DNA from: Coleofasciculus sp937127375
GTDB taxonomy: Bacteria > Cyanobacteriota > Cyanobacteriia > Cyanobacteriales > Coleofasciculaceae
Direction: 5' to 3' (one strand)
Assembly (NCBI GenBank): GCA_040218875.1
Contig: JAVJQP010000008.1
Length of the DNA: 64,000 nucleotides
Part shown: positions 43,582 through 51,208 of the stretch, in pieces
How the letters are laid out: the number at the start of each line of letters is the position of its first letter
Position numbering within the stretch: position 1 is the first letter of the stretch
Position numbers and translations under genes: made by a program
Notes under the pieces: model-generated
What the model was told of the DNA's origin: nothing
Seen by the model: the letters and a program-made list of their open reading frames with translations, nothing else
Databases searched by the model: none

Positions 43582-45090
43582 ATGAAATCATCACTCGTTA
43601 TCCTTTATCACCGCGAACCTTATGATGAGGTCGTGGAAAATGGCAAAGTGCATTATCGGGCAAAGAAAAGCCCCAATGGGATTGTGCCAACCCTAAAAAG
43701 CTTCTTTGCCGGCGTCAATCAAGGCACCTGGATTGCTTGGAAACAGGTAAATGCTAAGCAGAAAGCTAACTTTGAACAGCGGATTGTTGTTGAAGGTGAA
43801 GCAAACTACAACGTTCGCCGGATTCCCCTCTCTGCCGATCAAGTCAAGCATTTCTATCACATCACCTCGAAAGAAGCATTTTGGCCCATTCTGCATTCAT
43901 TCCCCTATCACTTCACTTACGAAACCTCAGATTGGGAAAACTTTCACACAATTAACCGCCTGTTTGCCGAAGCCGCCTGTGACGAAGCGGCAGATGATGC
44001 TCTAATTTGGGTGCATGACTACAATCTATGGTTAGTGCCCTACTATATCCGGCAGCTAAAGCCGAATGCTCGGATTGCGTTCTTCCACCACACTCCCTTC
44101 CCCTCGGTGGATATTTTCAATATCTTACCTTGGCGGGAAGAAATTACTGATAGTTTACTCTGCTGCGATATCGTCGGCTTCCATATTCCGCGCTATTCAG
44201 AGAATTTCGTCAATGTGGCTCGCAGCCTACGCCCAGTGGAAATTGTCAAGAAAGAACCCGTACCTGAGCATATTACCCCTACGGGAATCGCATTGGCTGA
44301 GCCAGAAATGACCACCCAGCTACGATACAAGGATCAGTTAGTCAACATCGATCCCTTCCCGGTTGGAGCCAATCCCGAACAAATTCTCTCTATCCTGCAT
44401 AAGCCAGAAACGCAAAAACGGTTTGAGGAAATTAAGGAAAGTTTGGGCGATCGCAAGTTAATTATCTCAGCCGGACGAGTGGACTATGTAAAAGGCACTC
44501 GTGAGAAGCTAGAAGCTTATGGACGCCTGTTAGCGCGTCGTCCCGACTTGCATGGCAAAATTAATATGCTGGTCACCTGTGTGGCGTCGGCGTCTGGAAT
44601 GCGGGTTTACAAAACTGCCCAAACTCAGATTGAGCAGTTAGCTGGAAAAATTAACGGGCGGTATGGGAACTTAGACTGGCTACCGATTATGCTCTATACC
44701 CAACCCGTTCCTTTACCGGACTTGCTCTGTTACTACAAAGCCGCAGATATCTGCTGGACAACGCCCCTGAGAGATGGTTTAAACCTGGTAGCGAAGGAAT
44801 ATATCATCACTCACGAGAAACAAGAAGGTGTATTAGTCCTTTCCGAGTTTGTCGGTGCAGCCGTCGAACTCCCGGATGCAATTTTGACCAACCCTTACTC
44901 CATCGATCGCATGGATGAATCGATTGATCAAGCGCTGGCTATGTCTCCTGAGGAGCAAAAGGAACGGATGGCGAAAATGTATGACATCGTAACCAAATAC
45001 GATATTCAGTGCTGGGCAGATCACTTGTTTGAAATGTTTGAGAAAACCAAACATCAGACAGCGAAGCAACAGGAAGCCGTAGCTGTTTAA
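43582..45090 (+). CDS. ggpS: Glucosylglycerol-phosphate synthase
   Basis: The 502-residue GT20-family glycosyltransferase combines ADP-glucose with glycerol-3-phosphate, the first step of glucosylglycerol synthesis for salt tolerance. GGAGG lies 8 bases before ATG. Typical segments: ALIWVHDYNLWLVPYYIRQLKPNARIAFFHHTPFPS, KLIISAGRVDYVKGTREKL, CWTTPLRDGLNLVAKEYIITHEKQEGVLVLSEFVGAAVEL. The start MKSSLVILYHREPYDE marks GgpS rather than OtsA. The C-terminal phosphatase domain of bifunctional relatives is absent, so GgpP must be encoded elsewhere. Followed by glpD and gpsA, which handle its substrate. Confidence 0.93.
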   Translation: MKSSLVILYHREPYDEVVENGKVHYRAKKSPNGIVPTLKSFFAGVNQGTWIAWKQVNAKQKANFEQRIVVEGEANYNVRRIPLSADQVKHFYHITSKEAFWPILHSFPYHFTYETSDWENFHTINRLFAEAACDEAADDALIWVHDYNLWLVPYYIRQLKPNARIAFFHHTPFPSVDIFNILPWREEITDSLLCCDIVGFHIPRYSENFVNVARSLRPVEIVKKEPVPEHITPTGIALAEPEMTTQLRYKDQLVNIDPFPVGANPEQILSILHKPETQKRFEEIKESLGDRKLIISAGRVDYVKGTREKLEAYGRLLARRPDLHGKINMLVTCVASASGMRVYKTAQTQIEQLAGKINGRYGNLDWLPIMLYTQPVPLPDLLCYYKAADICWTTPLRDGLNLVAKEYIITHEKQEGVLVLSEFVGAAVELPDAILTNPYSIDRMDESIDQALAMSPEEQKERMAKMYDIVTKYDIQCWADHLFEMFEKTKHQTAKQQEAVAV

Positions 45091-45099
45091 GCTGATGTT

Positions 45100-45123
45100 C
45101 CAGACGTGCCGTTGCACGTCTGG
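45100..45123. repeat. Hairpin after ggpS
   Basis: 'ccagacgtgc' and 'gcacgtctgg' form a perfect 10-base stem with a 4-base loop, 9 bases after the ggpS stop. No T-run. It may attenuate read-through into glpD. Confidence 0.65.
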
Positions 45124-45282
45124 GTGCAGGGGAGCGGGAGAAAGTGTTGAGTTTTTGACTTAACGTTCTTGTCCTCCTTGTCTCCCTTCTCTTGTCTCCT
45201 TGTCGCCCTTATCCCCCCTCTTGATTACTAATTTGCCGCCGTCGCGACTACTGTGGAAGTTAGATGTTACTCAAACTGGATC

Positions 45283-46971
45283 ATGCGTGATTTTCAAACC
45301 ATCCAGAGCCAAACCTACGATTTAATTGTCATTGGAGGTGGCATTAACGGTGCTGGCGTTGTCAGAGACGCGGCTCTGCGAGGTCTTAAAACGATTTTGC
45401 TGGAGAAGGCTGACTTCTGCGGCGGTACGACCAGTTGGTCAACGCGATTAGTTCACGGTGGCTTGCGCTACTTAGAATATTTTGAATTTGCCCTAGTGCG
45501 GGAATCGTTACGGGAGCGAGAAATTCTCCTGCATACAGCCCCCCACTTAGTCAAGCCCCTAATGCTGACGATTCCGATCTACAGCGATCGCTCTCGTCCC
45601 TATTGGAAAATTCAAGCCGGGATGCTGCTCTATGATATCTTGAGCTTCGAGAAAACGCTGCTACCCCACCGGATGCTGCCTAAAAAGAAGTTTAAGCAGT
45701 TATTTCGCCATATCGATCCCGATGGTTTAGTCGGTGGAGCGCAATATTATGACGGTCAGGTGGCGTATGCAGAGCGTTTGGCATTAGAGAATATTATCTG
45801 TGCTGAACAAGCGGGAGCCACGGTTCTCAACTATACAGAAGTCACCCAATTACAGCGCCAAGAGGGTCGCATCACCAGCATTACTTGCAAAGATGCCTTA
45901 ACTGGCGAAGAATTCACCGTCCAAGGGAGCGATCGCGCCGTGGTTGTAAATACAGCAGGTCCCTGGGTGGATAAGGTTTGTCACTCTGGGGTGAAAAATG
46001 GACAATCAGCGCCCATCGGTGAGAAGAAAAAAATTGGTCCAACCAAGGGAAGTCACATCATTGTCCCTCCCTTCCCCGGCGCACCGGAAACAACATTGTA
46101 TGTAGAAGCCAAAACGGATGGTCGTCCGTTTTTTATTGTGCCATGGTTGGGCATGTATCTGATTGGCACGACTGATTTGCGACATCAAGGTGCTCTTGAC
46201 TCAATTAAGGCAGACAACGAGGAAATTGATTATTTACTCACCGAAACTAATCGAATTCTGCCCACTGCCCAATTGTCCCGCCAAGATGTGAAGTTTACTT
46301 ATGCTGGGGTGCGTCCTTTACCCAATGCAGAGGGGAAGAAACCGGGAAGTGTCACCCGCAGCCATATTCTCTATGACCATACCCCAGAGGGTGTGAGTAA
46401 TCTGATTTCTCTAATTGGCGGCAAAATCACCACCTATCGCCAAGTGGGTGAAGAGATGGTGAATAAAGTCTATCGCAAGTTGGGACGCTCCGCCCCCCCT
46501 TGTCCCACCTACGAGAAACCCTTGCCGGGAGCCATTTTACCCAGTGATCCCCGTCTAGAAAAAGCGCTGCAAGACTATCGCACCACATTACCCTTGGCGA
46601 CAATCCATCACCTGTTTGACGTCTATGGTGCTAAGGCGTTGGATATTTTAGCCTTAACCGACGAAGAACCGGAATTGGCAGAAGCGATTACACCGAACTT
46701 GCCGGATATTAAAGCCCAGATTATCTATGCGGTACAGTCAGAATTTGCGCGGACGTTGGTAGATATTGCCCGTCGCCGGACTAGCCTAGCCATGCATACC
46801 AACTATGGCTTTGATATTCTGCCAGTTTTGACGGACATCCTGTCTCGATATGGCGGCTGGAGTTCGGCAGAGTGCGATCGCCAAGTTGAGGACTATCGCG
46901 CTTTCATGGAAGCCAATTGTATTCCCGATTACGCGATGGCGACTCAGAAAGAAACCCAAACCGTGAGTTAA
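45283..46971 (+). CDS. glpD: FAD-dependent glycerol-3-phosphate dehydrogenase
   Basis: The 562-residue protein (from ATG 45283, MRDFQTIQSQ) oxidises glycerol-3-phosphate to dihydroxyacetone phosphate at the membrane. A GTG 10 codons earlier is less family-like. The FAD-binding GGGINGAGVVRDAALRGL lies at the N terminus. Family signatures follow: FCGGTTSWSTRLVHGGLRYLE, GPWVDKV, GVRPLPNAEGK and SLIGGKITTYR. The C-terminal DAO_C helical domain is complete. Clustered with ggpS, as known in several salt-tolerant cyanobacteria, it probably recycles or drains glycerol-3-phosphate in glucosylglycerol turnover. Confidence 0.93.
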   Translation: MRDFQTIQSQTYDLIVIGGGINGAGVVRDAALRGLKTILLEKADFCGGTTSWSTRLVHGGLRYLEYFEFALVRESLREREILLHTAPHLVKPLMLTIPIYSDRSRPYWKIQAGMLLYDILSFEKTLLPHRMLPKKKFKQLFRHIDPDGLVGGAQYYDGQVAYAERLALENIICAEQAGATVLNYTEVTQLQRQEGRITSITCKDALTGEEFTVQGSDRAVVVNTAGPWVDKVCHSGVKNGQSAPIGEKKKIGPTKGSHIIVPPFPGAPETTLYVEAKTDGRPFFIVPWLGMYLIGTTDLRHQGALDSIKADNEEIDYLLTETNRILPTAQLSRQDVKFTYAGVRPLPNAEGKKPGSVTRSHILYDHTPEGVSNLISLIGGKITTYRQVGEEMVNKVYRKLGRSAPPCPTYEKPLPGAILPSDPRLEKALQDYRTTLPLATIHHLFDVYGAKALDILALTDEEPELAEAITPNLPDIKAQIIYAVQSEFARTLVDIARRRTSLAMHTNYGFDILPVLTDILSRYGGWSSAECDRQVEDYRAFMEANCIPDYAMATQKETQTVS

Positions 46972-46980
46972 TCACATCAG

Positions 46981-47017
46981 CAAAGGCAAAAGAACTCATC
47001 ATCTTCTTTTGCCTTTG
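46981..47017. repeat. Hairpin between glpD and gpsA
   Basis: 'caaaggcaaaagaa' and 'ttcttttgcctttg' form a perfect 14-base stem with a 9-base loop, just after the glpD stop. Terminator-like without a T-run. Confidence 0.65.
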
Positions 47018-47061
47018 ACCCTTAACTTGACCAAAATTATTGAGTTCAAAATATAAGATCT

Positions 47062-48090
47062 ATGGTGAGCAATCTCTCAAATTCTCAATCCAGCTCATCT
47101 CAAGCTGATACAACCTCACAAACCAATCAGGCTCATGCACACTCCCACCGGAGACCGGCGCCAGAAGCCACCCTCGCCATTCTCGGCGCTGGTGCTTGGG
47201 GTAAAGCGTTGGCAACAATTGCCAGACATAAGAATCATCAAGTTCGACTGTGGTCTCGCAGCAGCGAGGAATCTCTAGAAGAGGTATTAGCGGATATTGA
47301 TATGCTAGTCTCCGCGATTCCAATGAAAGGGGTGGCGACGACGGCGGCTAAAATTCAAGAAATTGGTTTGCCGGATTATGTGACAATTATTACCGCCACC
47401 AAGGGATTAGACCCAGAGACAACTCGTACCCCTTCTCAAATCTGGGAAGCTGACTTTCCCAACCATCCTATTGTGGTACTCTCCGGTCCCAATCTCTCCA
47501 AAGAAATTGAGCAAGAACTCCCCGCCGCCACAGTGGTGTCGAGTACAGATATGGCAGCCGCTTCTGAAGTGCAAACGGTATTTTCCTCCAGTCTCTTCCG
47601 AGTGTACACCAGTCCAGATCCCCTTGGCACCGAACTCGGAGGAACTCTGAAAAACGTGATTGCGATCGCGGTTGGGGTTTGTGATGGTCTAAAATTGGGT
47701 ACCAACGCCAAATCTGCCCTGATTACCCGTGCGTTAACTGAAATCCTTCGGGTTGGAACTCACTTAGGCGGACAAACGGAAACCTTCTTCGGATTATCAG
47801 GTTTGGGCGATATGCTAGCGACTTGCAGTAGTGTACTCAGCCGTAATTATCGCGTCGGTTACGGTTTAGCCCAGGGAAAAAAATTGGAGCAAATTCTCGA
47901 AGAATTACAAAGTACCGCCGAAGGGGTAAACACAGCCAATGTATTGGTTAAAATTGCCAATCGCGAGCAGATCCCCATCCCCATCTGTCGGCAAGTTTAT
48001 CGCCTACTCAACCATAAAATTACGCCCCAAGAGGCTGTAGAAGCATTGATGGAGCGGGATTTGAAGGCAGAATTTTGCGATTTGTTCTAA
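47062..48090 (+). CDS. gpsA: NAD(P)-dependent glycerol-3-phosphate dehydrogenase
   Basis: The 342-residue enzyme reduces dihydroxyacetone phosphate to glycerol-3-phosphate, for lipids and here for glucosylglycerol. An unusual 34-residue Ser/Gln/His-rich N-terminal tail precedes the Rossmann motif LAILGAGAWGKALA. Signature segments: TATKGLDP, LSGPNLSKEI, GGTLKNVIAIAVG (catalytic Lys) and RALTEILRVGTHLGG. The end DLKAEFCDLF is typical. Located 90 bases after glpD, it makes the same metabolite that glpD consumes and ggpS uses. Confidence 0.93.
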   Translation: MVSNLSNSQSSSSQADTTSQTNQAHAHSHRRPAPEATLAILGAGAWGKALATIARHKNHQVRLWSRSSEESLEEVLADIDMLVSAIPMKGVATTAAKIQEIGLPDYVTIITATKGLDPETTRTPSQIWEADFPNHPIVVLSGPNLSKEIEQELPAATVVSSTDMAAASEVQTVFSSSLFRVYTSPDPLGTELGGTLKNVIAIAVGVCDGLKLGTNAKSALITRALTEILRVGTHLGGQTETFFGLSGLGDMLATCSSVLSRNYRVGYGLAQGKKLEQILEELQSTAEGVNTANVLVKIANREQIPIPICRQVYRLLNHKITPQEAVEALMERDLKAEFCDLF

Positions 48091-48212
48091 ACCGTTACCT
48101 AAGACATCAGCAAGTCTAGGCAGAAAAGCTCATATCTAGGCTTGCTGCTTACTTTCTGCTTCATCTGGGTGATAACACAGATTTCACAGATTGAATAACA
48201 TTCTGTAGGATT

Positions 48213-49193
48213 ATGCAGACTAGCCAAAAACTCTCCCTTCCTACCATGGGCTGCGGAACGTGGGCGTGGGGAAATCGACTACTCTGGGGATACGACGAAA
48301 GCATGGATGACGAGTTGCAAGCTGTCTTTAATCTGTGTGTAAGCAACGGCGTCACCTTATTTGATACGGGTGATTCTTATGGAACAGGCAGATTAAATGG
48401 ACGCAGTGAGCAACTCCTGGGACGATTCTCTAGCGACTATTCTGGTATAAACCAAGAGAACCTATGCATTGCCACCAAGCTAGCCGCCTATCCCTGGCGA
48501 TTGACACGCGGCTCAATTGTATCCGCCTGTCAAGCCTCTGCACGACGGTTGGGACGAAATGTTGATTTAGCACAGATGCATTGGTCTACTGCTAATTATG
48601 CACCGTGGCAAGAAGAACGGCTTTTGGATGGTTTGGCTGATCTCTACGAAAAAGGACTGGTGAAGGGAGTTGGACTCTCTAATTATGGACCCAAACGACT
48701 TCAAGAAATTTATCCCAAATTTAAAGAGCGAGGGGTTCCGATTGCTACGTTACAAGTCCAGTATTCACTCTTGTCTACTTATCCTGTTACCGAATTGGGT
48801 ATCAAAGACGTTTGTGATCAATTGGGAATTCAACTGATTGCCTATAGTCCTCTGGCGTTAGGATTGTTGACGGGAAAGTATTCTGAGAAAGATCCATTAC
48901 CGAAAGGGTTACGCCGTTTGTTATTTAAGCAGTTATTACCCGGAATCCAACCGCTTTTAGGTTGTTTACGAGAAATCGCCTCCTCCAAAGAAAAAACCAT
49001 GGCGCAAGTTGCGATTAATTGGTGTATTTGTAAAGGCACTTTGCCTATTCCTGGTGCAAAGACGATGAAACAGGCACAAGAGAATATTGGTGCGCTGGGA
49101 TGGCAGTTAAGTGCTGGTGAGATTACTGAATTGGATCAAGTGGCGGCAAGTTTAGATAAGGCGATGGTTCAAAACATTTTTCAAACGCGATAA
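48213..49193 (+). CDS. Aldo/keto reductase
   Basis: The 326-residue TIM-barrel oxidoreductase has the catalytic tetrad positions: Asp and Tyr in LFDTGDSYGTGRLNGRSEQLLGRF, Lys in CIATKLAAYPW, and a His in LAQMHWS. The C-terminal NADPH-binding segment is ICKGTLPIPGAKTMKQAQENIGAL. It resembles the plant-like PLR1/Tas group found in cyanobacteria and chloroplasts. 122 bases after gpsA; co-transcription is possible but a partial hairpin ('cagcaagtctagg'...'ctaggcttgctg', about 48109-48147) lies between. Confidence 0.9.
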   Translation: MQTSQKLSLPTMGCGTWAWGNRLLWGYDESMDDELQAVFNLCVSNGVTLFDTGDSYGTGRLNGRSEQLLGRFSSDYSGINQENLCIATKLAAYPWRLTRGSIVSACQASARRLGRNVDLAQMHWSTANYAPWQEERLLDGLADLYEKGLVKGVGLSNYGPKRLQEIYPKFKERGVPIATLQVQYSLLSTYPVTELGIKDVCDQLGIQLIAYSPLALGLLTGKYSEKDPLPKGLRRLLFKQLLPGIQPLLGCLREIASSKEKTMAQVAINWCICKGTLPIPGAKTMKQAQENIGALGWQLSAGEITELDQVAASLDKAMVQNIFQTR

Positions 49194-49208
49194 CACATAT
49201 ATCTATAT

Positions 49209-49340
49209 AGGGTCTGCTGAGTAAGTTTTGTGGTGAGGGGAGGGAAAAGGGAACAGGGAACAGGGAACAGGGAACAGGGAACAGGGAACAGGGAACAGGG
49301 AACAGGGAACAGGGAACACCTCGGCTTCGCTCGGTGTAAT
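49209..49340. repeat. MITE end followed by (GGGAACA)10 array
   Basis: 'gggtctgctgagtaagt' and 'tgtggtgagggg' (49210-49240) match the left end of the element at 29614. Bases 49249-49318 are exactly ten GGGAACA heptamers, followed by 'cctcggcttcgctcggtgt', which recurs at about 53130. Confidence 0.85.
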
Positions 49341-49385
49341 AAGATAAAGAAAATGAAGAGTTAAATTTTTTAGAGAAGGCATACT

Positions 49386-49880
49386 ATGAGCAACTACCCA
49401 AGAACATTTTCACACATTGGAATCTCCGTCCCAGATGTGGAGAAGGCTGTCGAATTTTACAGCAAGGTTATGGGTTGGTATCTCATCATGAAGCCAACCG
49501 TTATCGAAGAAGAGTCAGATACGGCAATAGGTCAAATGTGTATTGACGTATTTGGCACCGGTTGGGGTTCCTTTAAAATTGCCCACATGTCTACCGGTGA
49601 CCGGATCGGGGTAGAGATGTTCGAGTTTAAAAACAACGAAAAACCCAAAGATTTTGAATACTGGAAAACAAGCACGTTTCATTTTTGCGTCCAAGATCGT
49701 GATATTGAAGGTCTTGTCGAAAAAATAGTAGCGCATGGGGGTAAACAGAGAATGCCAATTCGAGAGTATTATCCTGGTGAAAAACCCTACAAGATGGTTT
49801 ATGTAGAAGATCCATTCGGACTGATATTTGAAGTTTATTCCCACAGTTATGAGCTTACTTACTCTCAGGGCGCATATTAA
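49386..49880 (+). CDS. VOC-family (glyoxalase-like) protein
   Basis: The 164-residue protein has two beta-alpha-beta-beta-beta modules typical of vicinal oxygen chelate enzymes. TFSHIGISVPDVEKAVEFYSKVMGWYL holds the first metal His; FHFCVQDRDIEGLVEKI holds the second, and VYVEDPFGLIFEVYSHSYE the C-terminal Glu. These are the usual metal ligands. Substrate unknown: members act as lyases, dioxygenases or binding proteins. Convergent with the STAS gene. Confidence 0.85.
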   Translation: MSNYPRTFSHIGISVPDVEKAVEFYSKVMGWYLIMKPTVIEEESDTAIGQMCIDVFGTGWGSFKIAHMSTGDRIGVEMFEFKNNEKPKDFEYWKTSTFHFCVQDRDIEGLVEKIVAHGGKQRMPIREYYPGEKPYKMVYVEDPFGLIFEVYSHSYELTYSQGAY

Positions 49881-49946
49881 ACTGAAGTTCCTCCCATACA
49901 GATGTACTGCACCCAATAGATTTTTATTTGAGCATTACCGCGAACA

Positions 49947-50291
49947 CTAATCGACTTCCAGCGTTAAACTTGGCATGAGTCGCTGTAAGTTTTTTAACGA
50001 TTTACCTTGCCAAGGAATGTTCTGAGAACCTTTTACAATCATTTTAATCGTCTTTTTCTGTCTAACTTTAATCGCAAATTTCGACAACATGCTAATTCCC
50101 GAACTGTTGAGAAATTGCAGATCTCGCAAATTGAGCGTCAGGATAGAGGGCTGACTCTCTATGGCTTGATCGAGTAAGTCTATAATTGGTGCATATTCTT
50201 CGGTGCCACTTAGCCGTAGGGAACCTTTCCAAGAAACGATTGAATTTTCTTGATCATACAATACACTATACGTATCACTTTTAACTTCCAT
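49947..50291 (-). CDS. STAS-domain anti-anti-sigma-like protein (Slr1659 type)
   Basis: About 114 residues from MEVKSDTYSVLYDQENSIVSW; a TTG six codons upstream is possible. A single STAS domain: VSWKGSLRLSGTEEYAPIIDLLDQAI, then LTLNLRDLQFLNSSGISMLSKFAIK. The NSSG segment is the phosphorylation site of SpoIIAA-like proteins (first Ser, about 63); Asn replaces the usual Asp before it. Downstream of the Slr1658-like ATPase and two PP2C phosphatases in the same orientation. Predicted substrate of both. Confidence 0.85.
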   Translation of the reverse strand: MEVKSDTYSVLYDQENSIVSWKGSLRLSGTEEYAPIIDLLDQAIESQPSILTLNLRDLQFLNSSGISMLSKFAIKVRQKKTIKMIVKGSQNIPWQGKSLKNLQRLMPSLTLEVD

Positions 50292-50532
50292 TTTTCCCAT
50301 CCTTGACAAAATTATGGCGTTCTCAAAAGCTGATTAAATAAACAAACTTACTCATAGACATCTCTAGAAATTAAGATTTAACCACTGTTTGACAATGGTT
50401 TCAGATGAATTATCGGAGATGTCTAATGTCGTGGCTTAAAACCACGAACCGTAAGCTCTAAAATATACCTCGTTTTGGATTTTAAATGTTGAATTCATGT
50501 TTACCGTTTTCCTTGACGACGGCACTGACGCT

Positions 50533-51114
50533 TCATACCGTCAATCGCACCATGGTGGTGACGGTGGTAATCGGTGGCGTCTTTGCCAGGGTTTCAAACT
50601 TCCAGCCGAGGGTTGCCATGTAATCATTGATCATGGTTAAAAATCCTAAGCGAGAAGCCGTGCTGGTTTCGTCTGCTGCATTTTGTTCTAACTGATGAAT
50701 ATACAACTCTTGGGGGTCTGATGTCGTCAATTTCTGGAGATATGCCTGAAAATTATCCAGAATTTGGGGAGGAACCGTGTTTTTTGTCAAGAAGACTAAG
50801 CTGTCGTTATACAGGTGTAAGGCGATACTAATGGCGTGCGGTGAGGTATCATCGTTAAACTTCATGGCGTTCTCTAACAGCTCATTGGCAATGTAACTCA
50901 CAGCACTCTTAATCTCCACTTGTTGAGCTGTAGCATTCGTATCCTCTTGGTCAGTGGGAAAAAATGTTACCACATAGTCCGCCATGAAATCTGCGGATAA
51001 CCCATTATTCCGCCAGCGATGCTTTAACGGAATCGAGCTGGGTGAAAATTGGATAACCAAGTATTCCTCACTGGGAGGTAGCTGTTCGTTGAAATCTCCA
51101 AAGATCTGAGTCAT
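50533..51114 (-). CDS. Slr1658-type GHKL ATPase regulator
   Basis: The 193-residue protein starts at MTQIFGDFNEQLPPSEEYLV (ATG 51112-51114); 15 further codons upstream lack support. The N box is VSYIANELLENAMKFNDD (about 85-102), typical of HATPase_c domains in anti-sigma/switch kinases. The G1/G2 boxes are poorly conserved (LVFLTKNTVP, ASRLGFLTMINDY). It fits the superfamily named after Synechocystis Slr1658, paired with Slr1659-type STAS proteins. The 241-base gap before the STAS gene suggests separate regulation or an unseen small element. Confidence 0.8.
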   Translation of the reverse strand: MTQIFGDFNEQLPPSEEYLVIQFSPSSIPLKHRWRNNGLSADFMADYVVTFFPTDQEDTNATAQQVEIKSAVSYIANELLENAMKFNDDTSPHAISIALHLYNDSLVFLTKNTVPPQILDNFQAYLQKLTTSDPQELYIHQLEQNAADETSTASRLGFLTMINDYMATLGWKFETLAKTPPITTVTTMVRLTV

Positions 51115-51208
51115 ATCGCGTTTGTCGGTAGTCTGTTTGAGGAGTGCCAAAGAAAACAATCATAACTTGTAAGCGTCAGGCGTAATCTTTTTCCCAGTTC
51201 CCTATTCC

